Positions 22,322 through 28,921 of a stretch of 28,921 bases of DNA are shown here, one piece after another. Positions within the stretch are counted from its first letter, which is position 1. Each line of letters opens with the position of its first letter. A program made the position numbers and the translations under genes. The notes below the pieces were generated by a model, which ran no database searches, was not told the origin of the DNA, and worked only from the letters and a program-made list of their open reading frames with translations. Source of the DNA: SVQP01 sp045606685 (lineage in GTDB: Bacteria; Bacillota; Clostridia; Oscillospirales; CAG-272); assembly GCA_045606685.1 (NCBI GenBank), contig JAZUSJ010000198.1, forward strand, positions 1 through 28,921, in the 5' to 3' direction.

Positions 22322-24576
22322 GCCTCCACCTCGGTACGCAAGCGCTGCGCAAGCCCCGTATATCGCATGGACTGGCGGTTATTGGCCACCATTTGTGCCA
22401 CGACCTCTTCTCTGCCTACAAAAATGACCATATTCTGCGCACGCGTGACCGCGGTATACAGCAAATTACGCGTCAGCAGCATGGGAGGAGCGGAATACAT
22501 AGGCACAATGACAATGGGATACTCGCTGCCCTGACTCTTATGTACCGTGATGGCGTACGCATGCTCCAGATCCTCCAAGGAGGCAAAATCGTATTCCACC
22601 AAGCGGTCGTCAAACTCGATCTCCATGACGCGATCGGACAAATGAATGCGACGAATGACGCCCATATCCCCGTTGAAAATACCGCTGCCCTGCGTGCCAT
22701 CGGTCTTTTCCCATAGAATATCGTAATTGTTCTTGACCTGCATGACGCGATCCCCCTCACGGAACACGCTGTCACGGAAGGCAAACTCACGCTTGCCCTG
22801 CGAGGGCGGATTCATGCGGCTTTGCAGCAGCAGATTGAGGTGATCCGTTCCCCCCTCACCGCGCCGCGAGGGCGTGATGATCTGCGTACCCGTTCTTGCC
22901 ATTTCTCCGTACGTGCGGGGCAGACGGTTCTGATACAGATCCGCTACGGTTGCCGCGATCTCTGCGTCTGTTCTGCGCGGCAGGAAGAAAAAGTCGTTGT
23001 TCTTTACGCTCAAATCGGGCATTTGCCCTTTATTGATGGCGTGCGCATTGGTCACGATCAGTGACTGCCGTGCCTGTCGGAAGATCTCGTCCAGACAAAC
23101 CGTGGAAAATCGCTTGCTTTCGATCAGATCATGCAGCACATAGCCCGCACCAACGCTGGGCAGCTGGTCTGCGTCCCCGATCAGAATGAATCTTGCGCCC
23201 GGCTTGACCGCCTTGAGCAAATGGCACGCAAGCGCGTTGTCTACCATGGAGGCCTCGTCCACGATGATCACGTTTTCATCCAGCAGATCCTGCTGATTCT
23301 TGCGGAATCTGCCACCGCCCTCCTCGTCACCCGAAAATTCCATTTCAAGCAAACGGTGAATGGTCTTGGCCTCGGTTTGAGTGGATTCGGACAGTCGCTT
23401 GGCCGCTCTGCCCGTGGGCGCGGCAAGTGCGACCTTATGCCCCATCCCCTGAAAAATATCGATCAGCGCGCGCACGACCGTGGTTTTACCCGTACCGGGG
23501 CCGCCCGTCAAGATCATCACGCCGCTCTCCAAGGCCGCATAAATGGCCTTTTTTTGCATGCTTGCGTATTGCATGCCGCTCTTTCGCTCCTCGTTGGCAA
23601 TAAACGCATGCACGTCACCCGCATCGATCGCGGGGCATAATTTATCAAGCAGCACCAGCTTCTCGGCAATATACACCTCCTGGGCATATACGCGCGAATC
23701 GTACAAATACTGCGTCCCGTCAAACATGGAATAGCACACGCGATTATCGCCAAGCAGGCGGCTGACTGCCGCGTCGGTCTTTTGCTCGTCCGTGCCAAGC
23801 AGCCGTGCCGCACCTGCGACCAGCTTATCACGCGGCAGGCAAACGTGTCCGTTTTGCGCGCTGTTTGAGCGCAGCATATACAAAATGCCGCTCTTGATGC
23901 GCTCCTCGTGATCAGGCGCAACACCAAGGCTTTGCGCCATGGCATCCGCACGCTCAAAGCCGATACCCTCGATCTCGTTGCACAGCCTGTACGGATTGGC
24001 GCGCGCGATATCCACTGCCGCACCGCCCCATTGCTTATATATGCGCACAGTCAAGGCAGCACCGAAATAATCCCTGAAAAACATCATGGCACTGCGAATG
24101 CCTGACTTTTCATTGAAATCCTTGCCAATCTCACGTGCCTTTTTGAGCGTGATGCCCGAGATCTCGGCCAACCATTCGGGGTGCTTTTCCATGATCTCCA
24201 GCGTTTCCTCGCCAAAGCGCGTCACGATCTTTTGCGCGGTCTTTGGGCCGACGCCCTTAATCGCACCCGACGAAAGATAGCGCAGAATGGCAGATGCATC
24301 CGCAGGCATTTCACGCTCGTAGGATTCCACGCGGAATTGCGTGCCGTATTTGGGATTATGCACCCACTTGCCCCACGCATTGATGCGGTCGCCCTCGGCA
24401 ATGTACGGCATGGTGCCCACGATGGTGACCAGATCGTCGTCATCCGTTCCGAAATCACAAATGGCATAACCGTTTTCCTCGTTGGCGTAGATGACGTGCT
24501 CCACGCTGCCCGAAAGCTTAATAAGACCGCGCTCATCGATCTCCTGCCCCGGCATCTGCTCGTTATGATCCTGCAT
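22318..24576 (-). CDS. recD2: RecD2-type 5'-3' DNA helicase
   Basis: The 752-residue protein is an SF1B helicase of the RecD2/YrrC type, working in repair and replication-fork maintenance without RecBC. Seen in order: an N-terminal OB-like region, helix-hairpin-helix text (SSGAIKGVGPKTAQKIV near 95, then GITLKKAREIG), Walker A TGGPGTGKTT near residue 355, Walker B VDEASMVD, and the C-terminal VHKSQGSEYP motif. The ATG at 24576 follows AAAGGAGAT; the longer reading to 24672 runs into the neighbouring gene and is rejected. It is 22 bases after the 109-residue membrane protein gene and overlaps comF by four bases, hence one operon. Confidence 0.95.
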   Translation of the reverse strand: MQDHNEQMPGQEIDERGLIKLSGSVEHVIYANEENGYAICDFGTDDDDLVTIVGTMPYIAEGDRINAWGKWVHNPKYGTQFRVESYEREMPADASAILRYLSSGAIKGVGPKTAQKIVTRFGEETLEIMEKHPEWLAEISGITLKKAREIGKDFNEKSGIRSAMMFFRDYFGAALTVRIYKQWGGAAVDIARANPYRLCNEIEGIGFERADAMAQSLGVAPDHEERIKSGILYMLRSNSAQNGHVCLPRDKLVAGAARLLGTDEQKTDAAVSRLLGDNRVCYSMFDGTQYLYDSRVYAQEVYIAEKLVLLDKLCPAIDAGDVHAFIANEERKSGMQYASMQKKAIYAALESGVMILTGGPGTGKTTVVRALIDIFQGMGHKVALAAPTGRAAKRLSESTQTEAKTIHRLLEMEFSGDEEGGGRFRKNQQDLLDENVIIVDEASMVDNALACHLLKAVKPGARFILIGDADQLPSVGAGYVLHDLIESKRFSTVCLDEIFRQARQSLIVTNAHAINKGQMPDLSVKNNDFFFLPRRTDAEIAATVADLYQNRLPRTYGEMARTGTQIITPSRRGEGGTDHLNLLLQSRMNPPSQGKREFAFRDSVFREGDRVMQVKNNYDILWEKTDGTQGSGIFNGDMGVIRRIHLSDRVMEIEFDDRLVEYDFASLEDLEHAYAITVHKSQGSEYPIVIVPMYSAPPMLLTRNLLYTAVTRAQNMVIFVGREEVVAQMVANNRQSMRYTGLAQRLRTEVEA

Positions 24577-24598
24577 TTTTGCATCTCCTTTCCGATTT

Positions 24599-24928
24599 TT
24601 ATCTGATGATCCTGTACTCCGCGCCGTATCTCGCCAGCAGCTCCAGCACGCGCTCGTGCGGAACGCCGTCACACCCGACGCATCCGTCCATCAAGGAGAC
24701 GTCGATCAGCACAATGATGCGTCGCATCCCCTTACGAAAAAATGCGGAATGTGCTTCATGCAACAGCACGTCAAGCCTTTCCGCATCTTTTTCATTTGCA
24801 AGGTCTATGGCAGCGACCACCTGTCCCGAGGAGAAAAACGCCTCGACGGGAAATTTGATGGCACACCACAGCCCGAATACCGCCAACAGCGACACCGTCA
24901 CCGAAAGCAAGGTATATAGAATATCCAT
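24599..24928 (-). CDS. Small membrane-anchored protein of unknown function
   Basis: The 109-residue product begins with a hydrophobic helix (DILYTLLSVTVSLLAVFGLW, residues 2-21) and then has a soluble part of about 85 residues with a basic stretch, FRKGMRRIIVLIDVSL, and two close cysteines (CVGC). I do not recognise it. The IIVLIDVSL strand and the alternating helices suggest a small alpha/beta fold on the cytoplasmic side, which is inference. The ATG has GGGGGTGAT upstream and sits 42 bases past metK and 22 before recD2, so it is co-transcribed. A membrane link for the helicase or for DNA uptake is conceivable but unproven. Confidence 0.75.
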   Translation of the reverse strand: MDILYTLLSVTVSLLAVFGLWCAIKFPVEAFFSSGQVVAAIDLANEKDAERLDVLLHEAHSAFFRKGMRRIIVLIDVSLMDGCVGCDGVPHERVLELLARYGAEYRIIR

Positions 24929-24970
24929 GTTATCACCCCCGCACAGTATATGCGCGAAGGGTGCGAAGTG

Positions 24971-26155
24971 TTAGCCCAGAAGCTCAGCTGCCAGTACGGG
25001 AGCCAGATCCTTTGCCTCCCAGGGAGCATCCACGTCTTCTCTGCCCATATGACCGTAAGCGGCAACTGCCGAATAGATCGGTCTGCGCAGATCAAAGCGC
25101 TTGATGATGGCTGCGGGACGCAGATCAACGTGACGCAAAACAGCCTCGGAGATCTTTTCCTCGTCCACCTTTGCAGTGCCGAAGGTATCGATCATGACCG
25201 ACACGGGCTTTGCAACGCCGATTGCGTATGCAACCTGTACCTCGCACTGATCGGCAAGGCCTGCAGCAACCACATTCTTTGCAATGTATCTTGCAGCGTA
25301 GGATGCGGAACGGTCCACCTTGGTGGGATCCTTACCCGAGAATGCACCGCCGCCGTGACGTGCATATCCGCCGTATGTATCTACAATGATCTTTCTGCCG
25401 GTCAGTCCGGTATCCCCTGCAGGGCCGCCGATGACGAATCTGCCTGTGGGGTTGACGTAGATCTTGGTGTCCGCATCGATCAGATTTGCAGGCACGATGG
25501 GCTCGATGACCTGCTTGATCATGTCCTCACGGATCTGCTCTACCTCTACCTCGGGGCTGTGCTGGGTGGAAATGACCAGCGCATCCACGCGAACCGGCTT
25601 GCCGTCGTGATATTCCACAGTCACCTGCGTCTTGCCATCAGGACGCAAATAGGTCAGCATGCCGTTCTTGCGCACCTCGGTCAATCTCATTGCCATCTTG
25701 TGTGCCAAAGAAATAGGCAGGGGCATCAGCTCCTCGGTCTCGTTGCAAGCATAGCCGAACATCAAGCCCTGGTCACCTGCACCGGTGTCCAGTCCGTCGG
25801 TATCCTCGCCCGCCTTTGCCTCCAGGGACTTATCAACGCCCATCGCAATATCGGGGCTCTGCTCGTGGATCGAGTTGATCACAGCGCAGCTGTCGCAGTC
25901 AAAGCCGTACTTTGCGCGGTCGTAGCCGATCTCACGCACGGTTTCTCTGACGATGCTCTGAATATCTACGTATGCGGAGGTGGTGATCTCACCCATGACG
26001 CATACAAGGCCGGTGGTAACAAAGGTCTCGCAAGCAACGCGAGCCATGGGATCGGCTGCCAGCATGCTGTCCAGTACCGCGTCCGAGATCTTGTCACAAA
26101 TCTTATCGGGATGTCCTTCGGTTACGGATTCACTTGTAAAAAGTACTTTTTTCAT
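24971..26155 (-). CDS. metK: S-adenosylmethionine synthetase MetK
   Basis: The 394-residue enzyme makes SAM from methionine and ATP, as a cytoplasmic tetramer. Signatures are clear: FTSESVTEGHPDKICDKISD at the start with H15 and D17, GAGDQGLMFGYACNET (substrate loop), and the P-loop-like GGGAFSGKDPTKVDRSA. Length is typical. The ATG has AGAGGGAATT upstream, 35 bases past the small exporter gene. No SAM riboswitch (S-box or similar) is seen directly upstream, so its control probably comes from the operon promoter and riboswitch region ahead of ribU, which would be unusual for a core gene; an internal promoter cannot be excluded. Confidence 0.98.
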   Translation of the reverse strand: MKKVLFTSESVTEGHPDKICDKISDAVLDSMLAADPMARVACETFVTTGLVCVMGEITTSAYVDIQSIVRETVREIGYDRAKYGFDCDSCAVINSIHEQSPDIAMGVDKSLEAKAGEDTDGLDTGAGDQGLMFGYACNETEELMPLPISLAHKMAMRLTEVRKNGMLTYLRPDGKTQVTVEYHDGKPVRVDALVISTQHSPEVEVEQIREDMIKQVIEPIVPANLIDADTKIYVNPTGRFVIGGPAGDTGLTGRKIIVDTYGGYARHGGGAFSGKDPTKVDRSASYAARYIAKNVVAAGLADQCEVQVAYAIGVAKPVSVMIDTFGTAKVDEEKISEAVLRHVDLRPAAIIKRFDLRRPIYSAVAAYGHMGREDVDAPWEAKDLAPVLAAELLG

Positions 26156-26190
26156 GTCAATTCCCTCTTTTTATATCAATTCTTTATTTT

Positions 26191-26709
26191 TCAGATCAGA
26201 ATACTCAGCCATTCGATGCCGCTTGCGACGCCAAAGCAGAGCAAGGACACGACAACGCCCGCGATCATCACGCCAAGCAGTGCCGAAAGCATAGCCTTCC
26301 AGAAGTTCATACGAATGGTAGCGGCAACCAGCGATCCGGTCCACGCGCCCGTCATGGGCAGAGGAATGGCAACAAAAAGGCACACGCCCCAAAAGCCGTA
26401 GCGTTGGATCTTATCCGTATTCTTTTCCGCCTTGCGACGTATCCATGAGGCAACCGCACGCACAAATTTGATGGGCATTTTCTCCATCCACGTAAGCACC
26501 TGACGGATCAGGAGCAGAATAAACGGCACGGGGATCATGTTGCCAACGACAGCCAGCAGATAGGTCAGCCACCACGGGAGATCGGCAGCCCAACCAAGCG
26601 GTATCGCGCCTCGCAGCTCAATGACCGGCACCATGGAGCAAAGCACCACGCCCAGCTCCCTGCCGCCGCTCATGAGAAAATCGATCAGCGTTTGTTTGAT
26701 TTCTTCCAT
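26191..26709 (-). CDS. Small multidrug export family membrane protein (COG2426-like)
   Basis: The 172-residue product has about four to five membrane helices and the family stretch SMVPVIELRGAIPLG near residue 26, followed by a PVPFILLLIRQVL helix, a charged loop (WIRRKAEKNTDK) and an FVAIPLPMTGAWTGS segment. This matches the 'putative small multi-drug export protein' family, whose transport role is weakly established; a lipid or flippase-like role as in DedA-type proteins is an alternative. The ATG follows GGAG by seven bases and is 20 bases after the ribU stop. Co-transcription with ribU and metK is likely. Confidence 0.85.
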   Translation of the reverse strand: MEEIKQTLIDFLMSGGRELGVVLCSMVPVIELRGAIPLGWAADLPWWLTYLLAVVGNMIPVPFILLLIRQVLTWMEKMPIKFVRAVASWIRRKAEKNTDKIQRYGFWGVCLFVAIPLPMTGAWTGSLVAATIRMNFWKAMLSALLGVMIAGVVVSLLCFGVASGIEWLSILI

Positions 26710-26729
26710 TTTTTACTCCAAATGCGGGA

Positions 26730-27446
26730 TCATTTCTCCCACAGATTGACAAACCACTCGGCATCTCCGCCCAAAATGACAAAGAACAAGATCAGCGAAG
26801 CGGCCACCAATGCAAGGCCTGCCACCGTGATCAGCAGGTTGGTTTTCTTATCTGCGGCAATTTTGGTTTCCATGCTCGCACCCGCAATCTTGACGCGCGC
26901 ATAGCGCAGCGCGATGGAAACCGGTTTATAAAGGATCATGACCAGCGCGGCGTTGAGCACCGCCTTGGTCAGATTAAAAGGCAAAATTAAAGTGGGAAGC
27001 ATTTTTGCGACCACAGCAATCGTGACTCCCGGGGTATACAAGGGTACTATCAGCAGATTCATGCAAAGCATGACAGCTGTCATGCTGAAAATTGCTGACA
27101 CAAGTGCGATCACCGCGCCCAAAAGGTCGCGACGGAAGCGATAGATCAGCGCAGCAACCACAGCAAAGGATGCCGAGGATACAAAATCCATCAAAAGCCC
27201 ATAAGGGCCTGTATCCCCTATCGTAATAAATTCAAGCAGAGCCGTCACCGCAGAGATGATAACTGCGGCCAATGGCCCGAACAAAAGTCCGCCTACTGTG
27301 ATGATGGCGTCCTTGATATCAAACGTCAAAAATCCGACGTTAATACGAAACAGCGGCATGACCGCAAACGCAAGTGCGCAGAACAGCGCGATCATGACCA
27401 TGCGCAAAATACGTTCCTTTGCGCTCGTTCTGATTTTATTTTTCAT
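26730..27446 (-). CDS. ribU: ECF transporter S component, probable riboflavin transporter RibU
   Basis: The 238-residue membrane protein has about six helices and the ECF substrate-binding (S) component pattern: ILRMVMIALFCALAFAVMP at the start and VGGLLFGPLAAVIISAVTAL next. RibU proteins bind riboflavin and work with the shared energising module (EcfAAT), which is not in this window. The strongest functional evidence is the FMN riboswitch directly upstream. The ATG at 27446 is chosen since AGGGGGAT lies upstream; in-frame starts at 27530 and 27518 fall inside the riboswitch and are rejected. A C-terminal extra helix (NLLITVAGLALVAASLILFF) beyond the usual six appears to be present. First gene of the operon. 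Confidence 0.85.
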   Translation of the reverse strand: MKNKIRTSAKERILRMVMIALFCALAFAVMPLFRINVGFLTFDIKDAIITVGGLLFGPLAAVIISAVTALLEFITIGDTGPYGLLMDFVSSASFAVVAALIYRFRRDLLGAVIALVSAIFSMTAVMLCMNLLIVPLYTPGVTIAVVAKMLPTLILPFNLTKAVLNAALVMILYKPVSIALRYARVKIAGASMETKIAADKKTNLLITVAGLALVAASLILFFVILGGDAEWFVNLWEK

Positions 27447-27474
27447 AAAAAATCCCCCTTTTATGTGTGGGGGA
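27447..27474 (-). terminator. Riboswitch-controlled terminator carrying the ribU ribosome binding site
   Basis: Minus strand: TCCCCC (27474-27469), loop of ten, GGGGGA (27458-27453) and six T (27452-27447) directly before the ATG. The 3' arm GGGGGA is also the Shine-Dalgarno sequence of ribU. Confidence 0.85.
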
Positions 27475-27516
27475 AAGGACAAATTCGCCCGCGCGCGGGC
27501 TTGCTTATTCTTTCCC
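27471..27516 (-). promoter_or_regulatory. Proposed antiterminator pairing with GC hairpin
   Basis: GGGAAAG (27516-27510), the conserved 3' edge of the aptamer, is complementary over 7 bases to CTTTCCC (27477-27471), which contains most of the terminator 5' arm. Between them lies the self-complementary GCCCGCGCGCGGGC (27487-27500). The two pairings exclude each other, as expected of a switch. This is a manual inference. Confidence 0.65.
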
Positions 27517-27680
27517 ATCCGGACTGTCATGCAAAGCGCAACGCGCAGGCGTCATGCGTCAGCATATACCGTCGGTCAAGGAATCTCACCTTGTCGGCCC
27601 TTGCCTTTGCAAGAGTTTGCAGACTCTCCGTTTTCGGACTCACTGCCGGTATGGAATCTCACCAATTCTCAAAAATAATC
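27503..27680 (-). ncRNA. FMN riboswitch (RFN element)
   Basis: Read on the minus strand, the conserved RFN blocks occur in order: GGTGAGATTCCATACCGG with GCAGTGAGTCC, a variable stem, GGCAAGGGCCGACAAGG, then GACCGACGGTATA, a long variable GC-rich stem, and AGTCCGGATGGGAAAGAATA at the end. Outer stem P1 can form from TTATTTTT (about 27671-27680) and GAATAA at the 3' end. It binds FMN and turns off riboflavin uptake or synthesis genes; here it precedes ribU by about 56 bases. No clear separate promoter is seen between the tuf terminator and this element. Confidence 0.95.
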
Positions 27681-27692
27681 AAAACAAAATGA

Positions 27693-27723
27693 GGGGGATG
27701 GGATGAAACTCATCCCATCCCCC
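27693..27723 (-). terminator. Terminator of tuf
   Basis: A perfect 13 bp stem (27693-27705 with 27711-27723, loop AAACT) lies about 30 bases past the tuf stop, followed on the minus strand by TCATTTTGTTTT. The T run is imperfect, so some read-through into the riboswitch is possible. Confidence 0.8.
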
Positions 27724-27753
27724 GAAAATTTTACGTCAAATTATGAGCGCAAA

Positions 27754-28921
27754 TTAGTCGATGATAGCGGAAACGACGCCGGAACCAACGGTTCTGCCAC
27801 CCTCACGGATAGCGAAACGCAGACCCTCTTCGCAAGCGATGGGGGTGATCAGCTCAACGGTCATATCAACGTTGTCACCGGGGCGGCACATCTCAACGCC
27901 TGCAGGCAGGGAGATAACGCCGGTAACGTCGGTGGTTCTGAAATAGAACTGAGGTCTGTAACCAGCCAGGAAGGGCTTCTTACGGCCGCCTTCCTTCTCA
28001 GTCAGAACGTATACGTGGCCAACGAACTTGGTGTGGGGGTTAACGGAACCGGGCTTAGCCAGAACCTGACCTCTTTCGATGCCGTCCTTAGCAACGCCAC
28101 GGAGCAGAGCACCAATGTTGTCACCAGCCTCTGCCTGGGGCAGCAGCTTGTGGAACATCTCAACACCGGTAACGGTGGTGGAGGTTCTCTCGTCGGACAG
28201 ACCAACGATCTCAACAGTGTCACCAACCTTAACAGTACCACGCTCAACTCTACCGGTAGCAACAGTACCACGACCGGAGATGGAGAATACGTCCTCAACG
28301 GGCATCAGGAAGTCGAGGTCAGCCTGACGCTCAGGAGTGGGAATATAGCTGTCAACAGCATCCATCAGCTCGAGAATGCAAGCATACTCGGGAGCGGAAG
28401 TATCGGTGTTGGAAGACTCAAGAGCTTCACGAGCAGAACCGCGAACGATCGGAATGTCGTCGCCGGGGAACTCGTACTGAGACAGCAGATCACGGATCTC
28501 CATCTCTACCAGGTCGAGCAGCTCATCGTCGTCAACCAGGTCAGTCTTGTTCATGAATACAACGATTGCGGGAACGCCTACCTGACGAGCAAGCAGAACG
28601 TGCTCTCTGGTCTGCTGGAGAGGACCGTCAGTACCTGCAACAACCAGGATAGCGCCGTCCATCTGAGCAGCACCGGTGATCATGTTCTTAACGTAGTCGG
28701 CGTGGCCGGGGCAGTCAACGTGAGCGTAGTGACGGTTAGCCGTTTCGTACTCAACGTGACGGGTGTTGATTGTGATACCACGTGCTCTCTCTTCGGGAGC
28801 GTTGTCGATCTGATCGTAAGCCATAAACTCAACGTTGCCGGCGGTCAGCGACAGGGTCTTGGTGATAGCAGCGGTAAGAGTGGTCTTGCCGTGGTCAACG
28901 TGACCGATGGTACCAATGTTT
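27754..28921 (-). CDS. tuf: Translation elongation factor Tu (5' end cut by window)
   Basis: The 388 visible residues are EF-Tu, the GTPase that brings aminoacyl-tRNA to the ribosome; only the first dozen or so residues lie outside the window. The reading frame is open to the right edge and begins NIGTIGHVDHGKTTLTAA, containing G1 GHVDHGKT; ARGITIN (G2), DCPGHADY (G3) and NKTD (G4) follow. Domains 2 and 3 follow to a normal end, GSGVVSAIID. The ATG at 28824 is internal. Codon use is strongly biased, as in highly expressed genes. A 13 bp hairpin terminator and then the ribU riboswitch follow. Neighbours upstream (often fusA) are outside the window. Confidence 0.99.
   Translation of the reverse strand, partial: NIGTIGHVDHGKTTLTAAITKTLSLTAGNVEFMAYDQIDNAPEERARGITINTRHVEYETANRHYAHVDCPGHADYVKNMITGAAQMDGAILVVAGTDGPLQQTREHVLLARQVGVPAIVVFMNKTDLVDDDELLDLVEMEIRDLLSQYEFPGDDIPIVRGSAREALESSNTDTSAPEYACILELMDAVDSYIPTPERQADLDFLMPVEDVFSISGRGTVATGRVERGTVKVGDTVEIVGLSDERTSTTVTGVEMFHKLLPQAEAGDNIGALLRGVAKDGIERGQVLAKPGSVNPHTKFVGHVYVLTEKEGGRKKPFLAGYRPQFYFRTTDVTGVISLPAGVEMCRPGDNVDMTVELITPIACEEGLRFAIREGGRTVGSGVVSAIID

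Noticed and set aside
26156..26190. SAM riboswitch ahead of metK
   Set aside because: Only 35 bases separate metK from the preceding gene, too few, and no S-box motifs are seen.
27447..27530. N-terminal extension of RibU starting inside the riboswitch
   Set aside because: The extra residues are encoded by the aptamer and terminator; the ATG at 27446 has a proper ribosome binding site.

Overview
The window reads as chromosomal DNA from a Gram-positive, low-to-moderate GC bacterium of the Bacillota, most likely an uncultured gut-type member of class Clostridia. The basis is strong GGAGG-type ribosome binding sites, TTGACA-17-TATAAT promoters, many intrinsic terminators, a ComF/RecD2 pair, an FMN riboswitch in front of a RibU-type ECF transporter, and families of intergenic palindromes (including the spurious-peptide 'CHPERS' type) that I associate with gut Clostridia. 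I cannot place it to genus. No tRNA, rRNA, CRISPR array, prophage or transposase was seen.

Layout. 1-2078: terminators, a palindromic repeat and a MATE exporter (minus). 2079-7073: housekeeping block with ligA (plus), a lone amidase (minus), rsmI and asd (plus), with a large palindrome between ligA and the amidase. 7382-9971: four minus-strand genes, a CBM9-like protein coupled to a HAD phosphatase, then an AraC/GyrI-like regulator overlapping a small XRE repressor. 9972-10534: no gene, but a 416 bp element with inverted termini. 10535-14319: a tight three-gene operon, DUF1846 protein, L-asparaginase and M18 aminopeptidase, apparently for peptide and amino-acid use. 14415-17681: a GH20 hexosaminidase and an M3 oligopeptidase, each with its own promoter. 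17801-20410: two secreted proteins that share a homologous module and an unusual Cys-containing C-terminal membrane tail; an alpha/beta hydrolase is transcribed divergently from them. 21557-27446: a probable six-gene minus-strand operon, ribU, small membrane exporter, metK, a small membrane protein, recD2 and comF, headed by an FMN riboswitch. 27754-28921: the tuf gene for EF-Tu, cut by the window end.

Functionally the window mixes core information genes with degradative functions: two peptidases, an asparaginase, a hexosaminidase, an esterase-like hydrolase and three proteins with sugar-binding-like or surface modules. This fits a fermenter of proteins and glycans. The least explained items are the paired secreted proteins with the GGC-type tail, the complete riboswitch expression platform whose terminator carries the ribU ribosome binding site, and several structured intergenic repeats.
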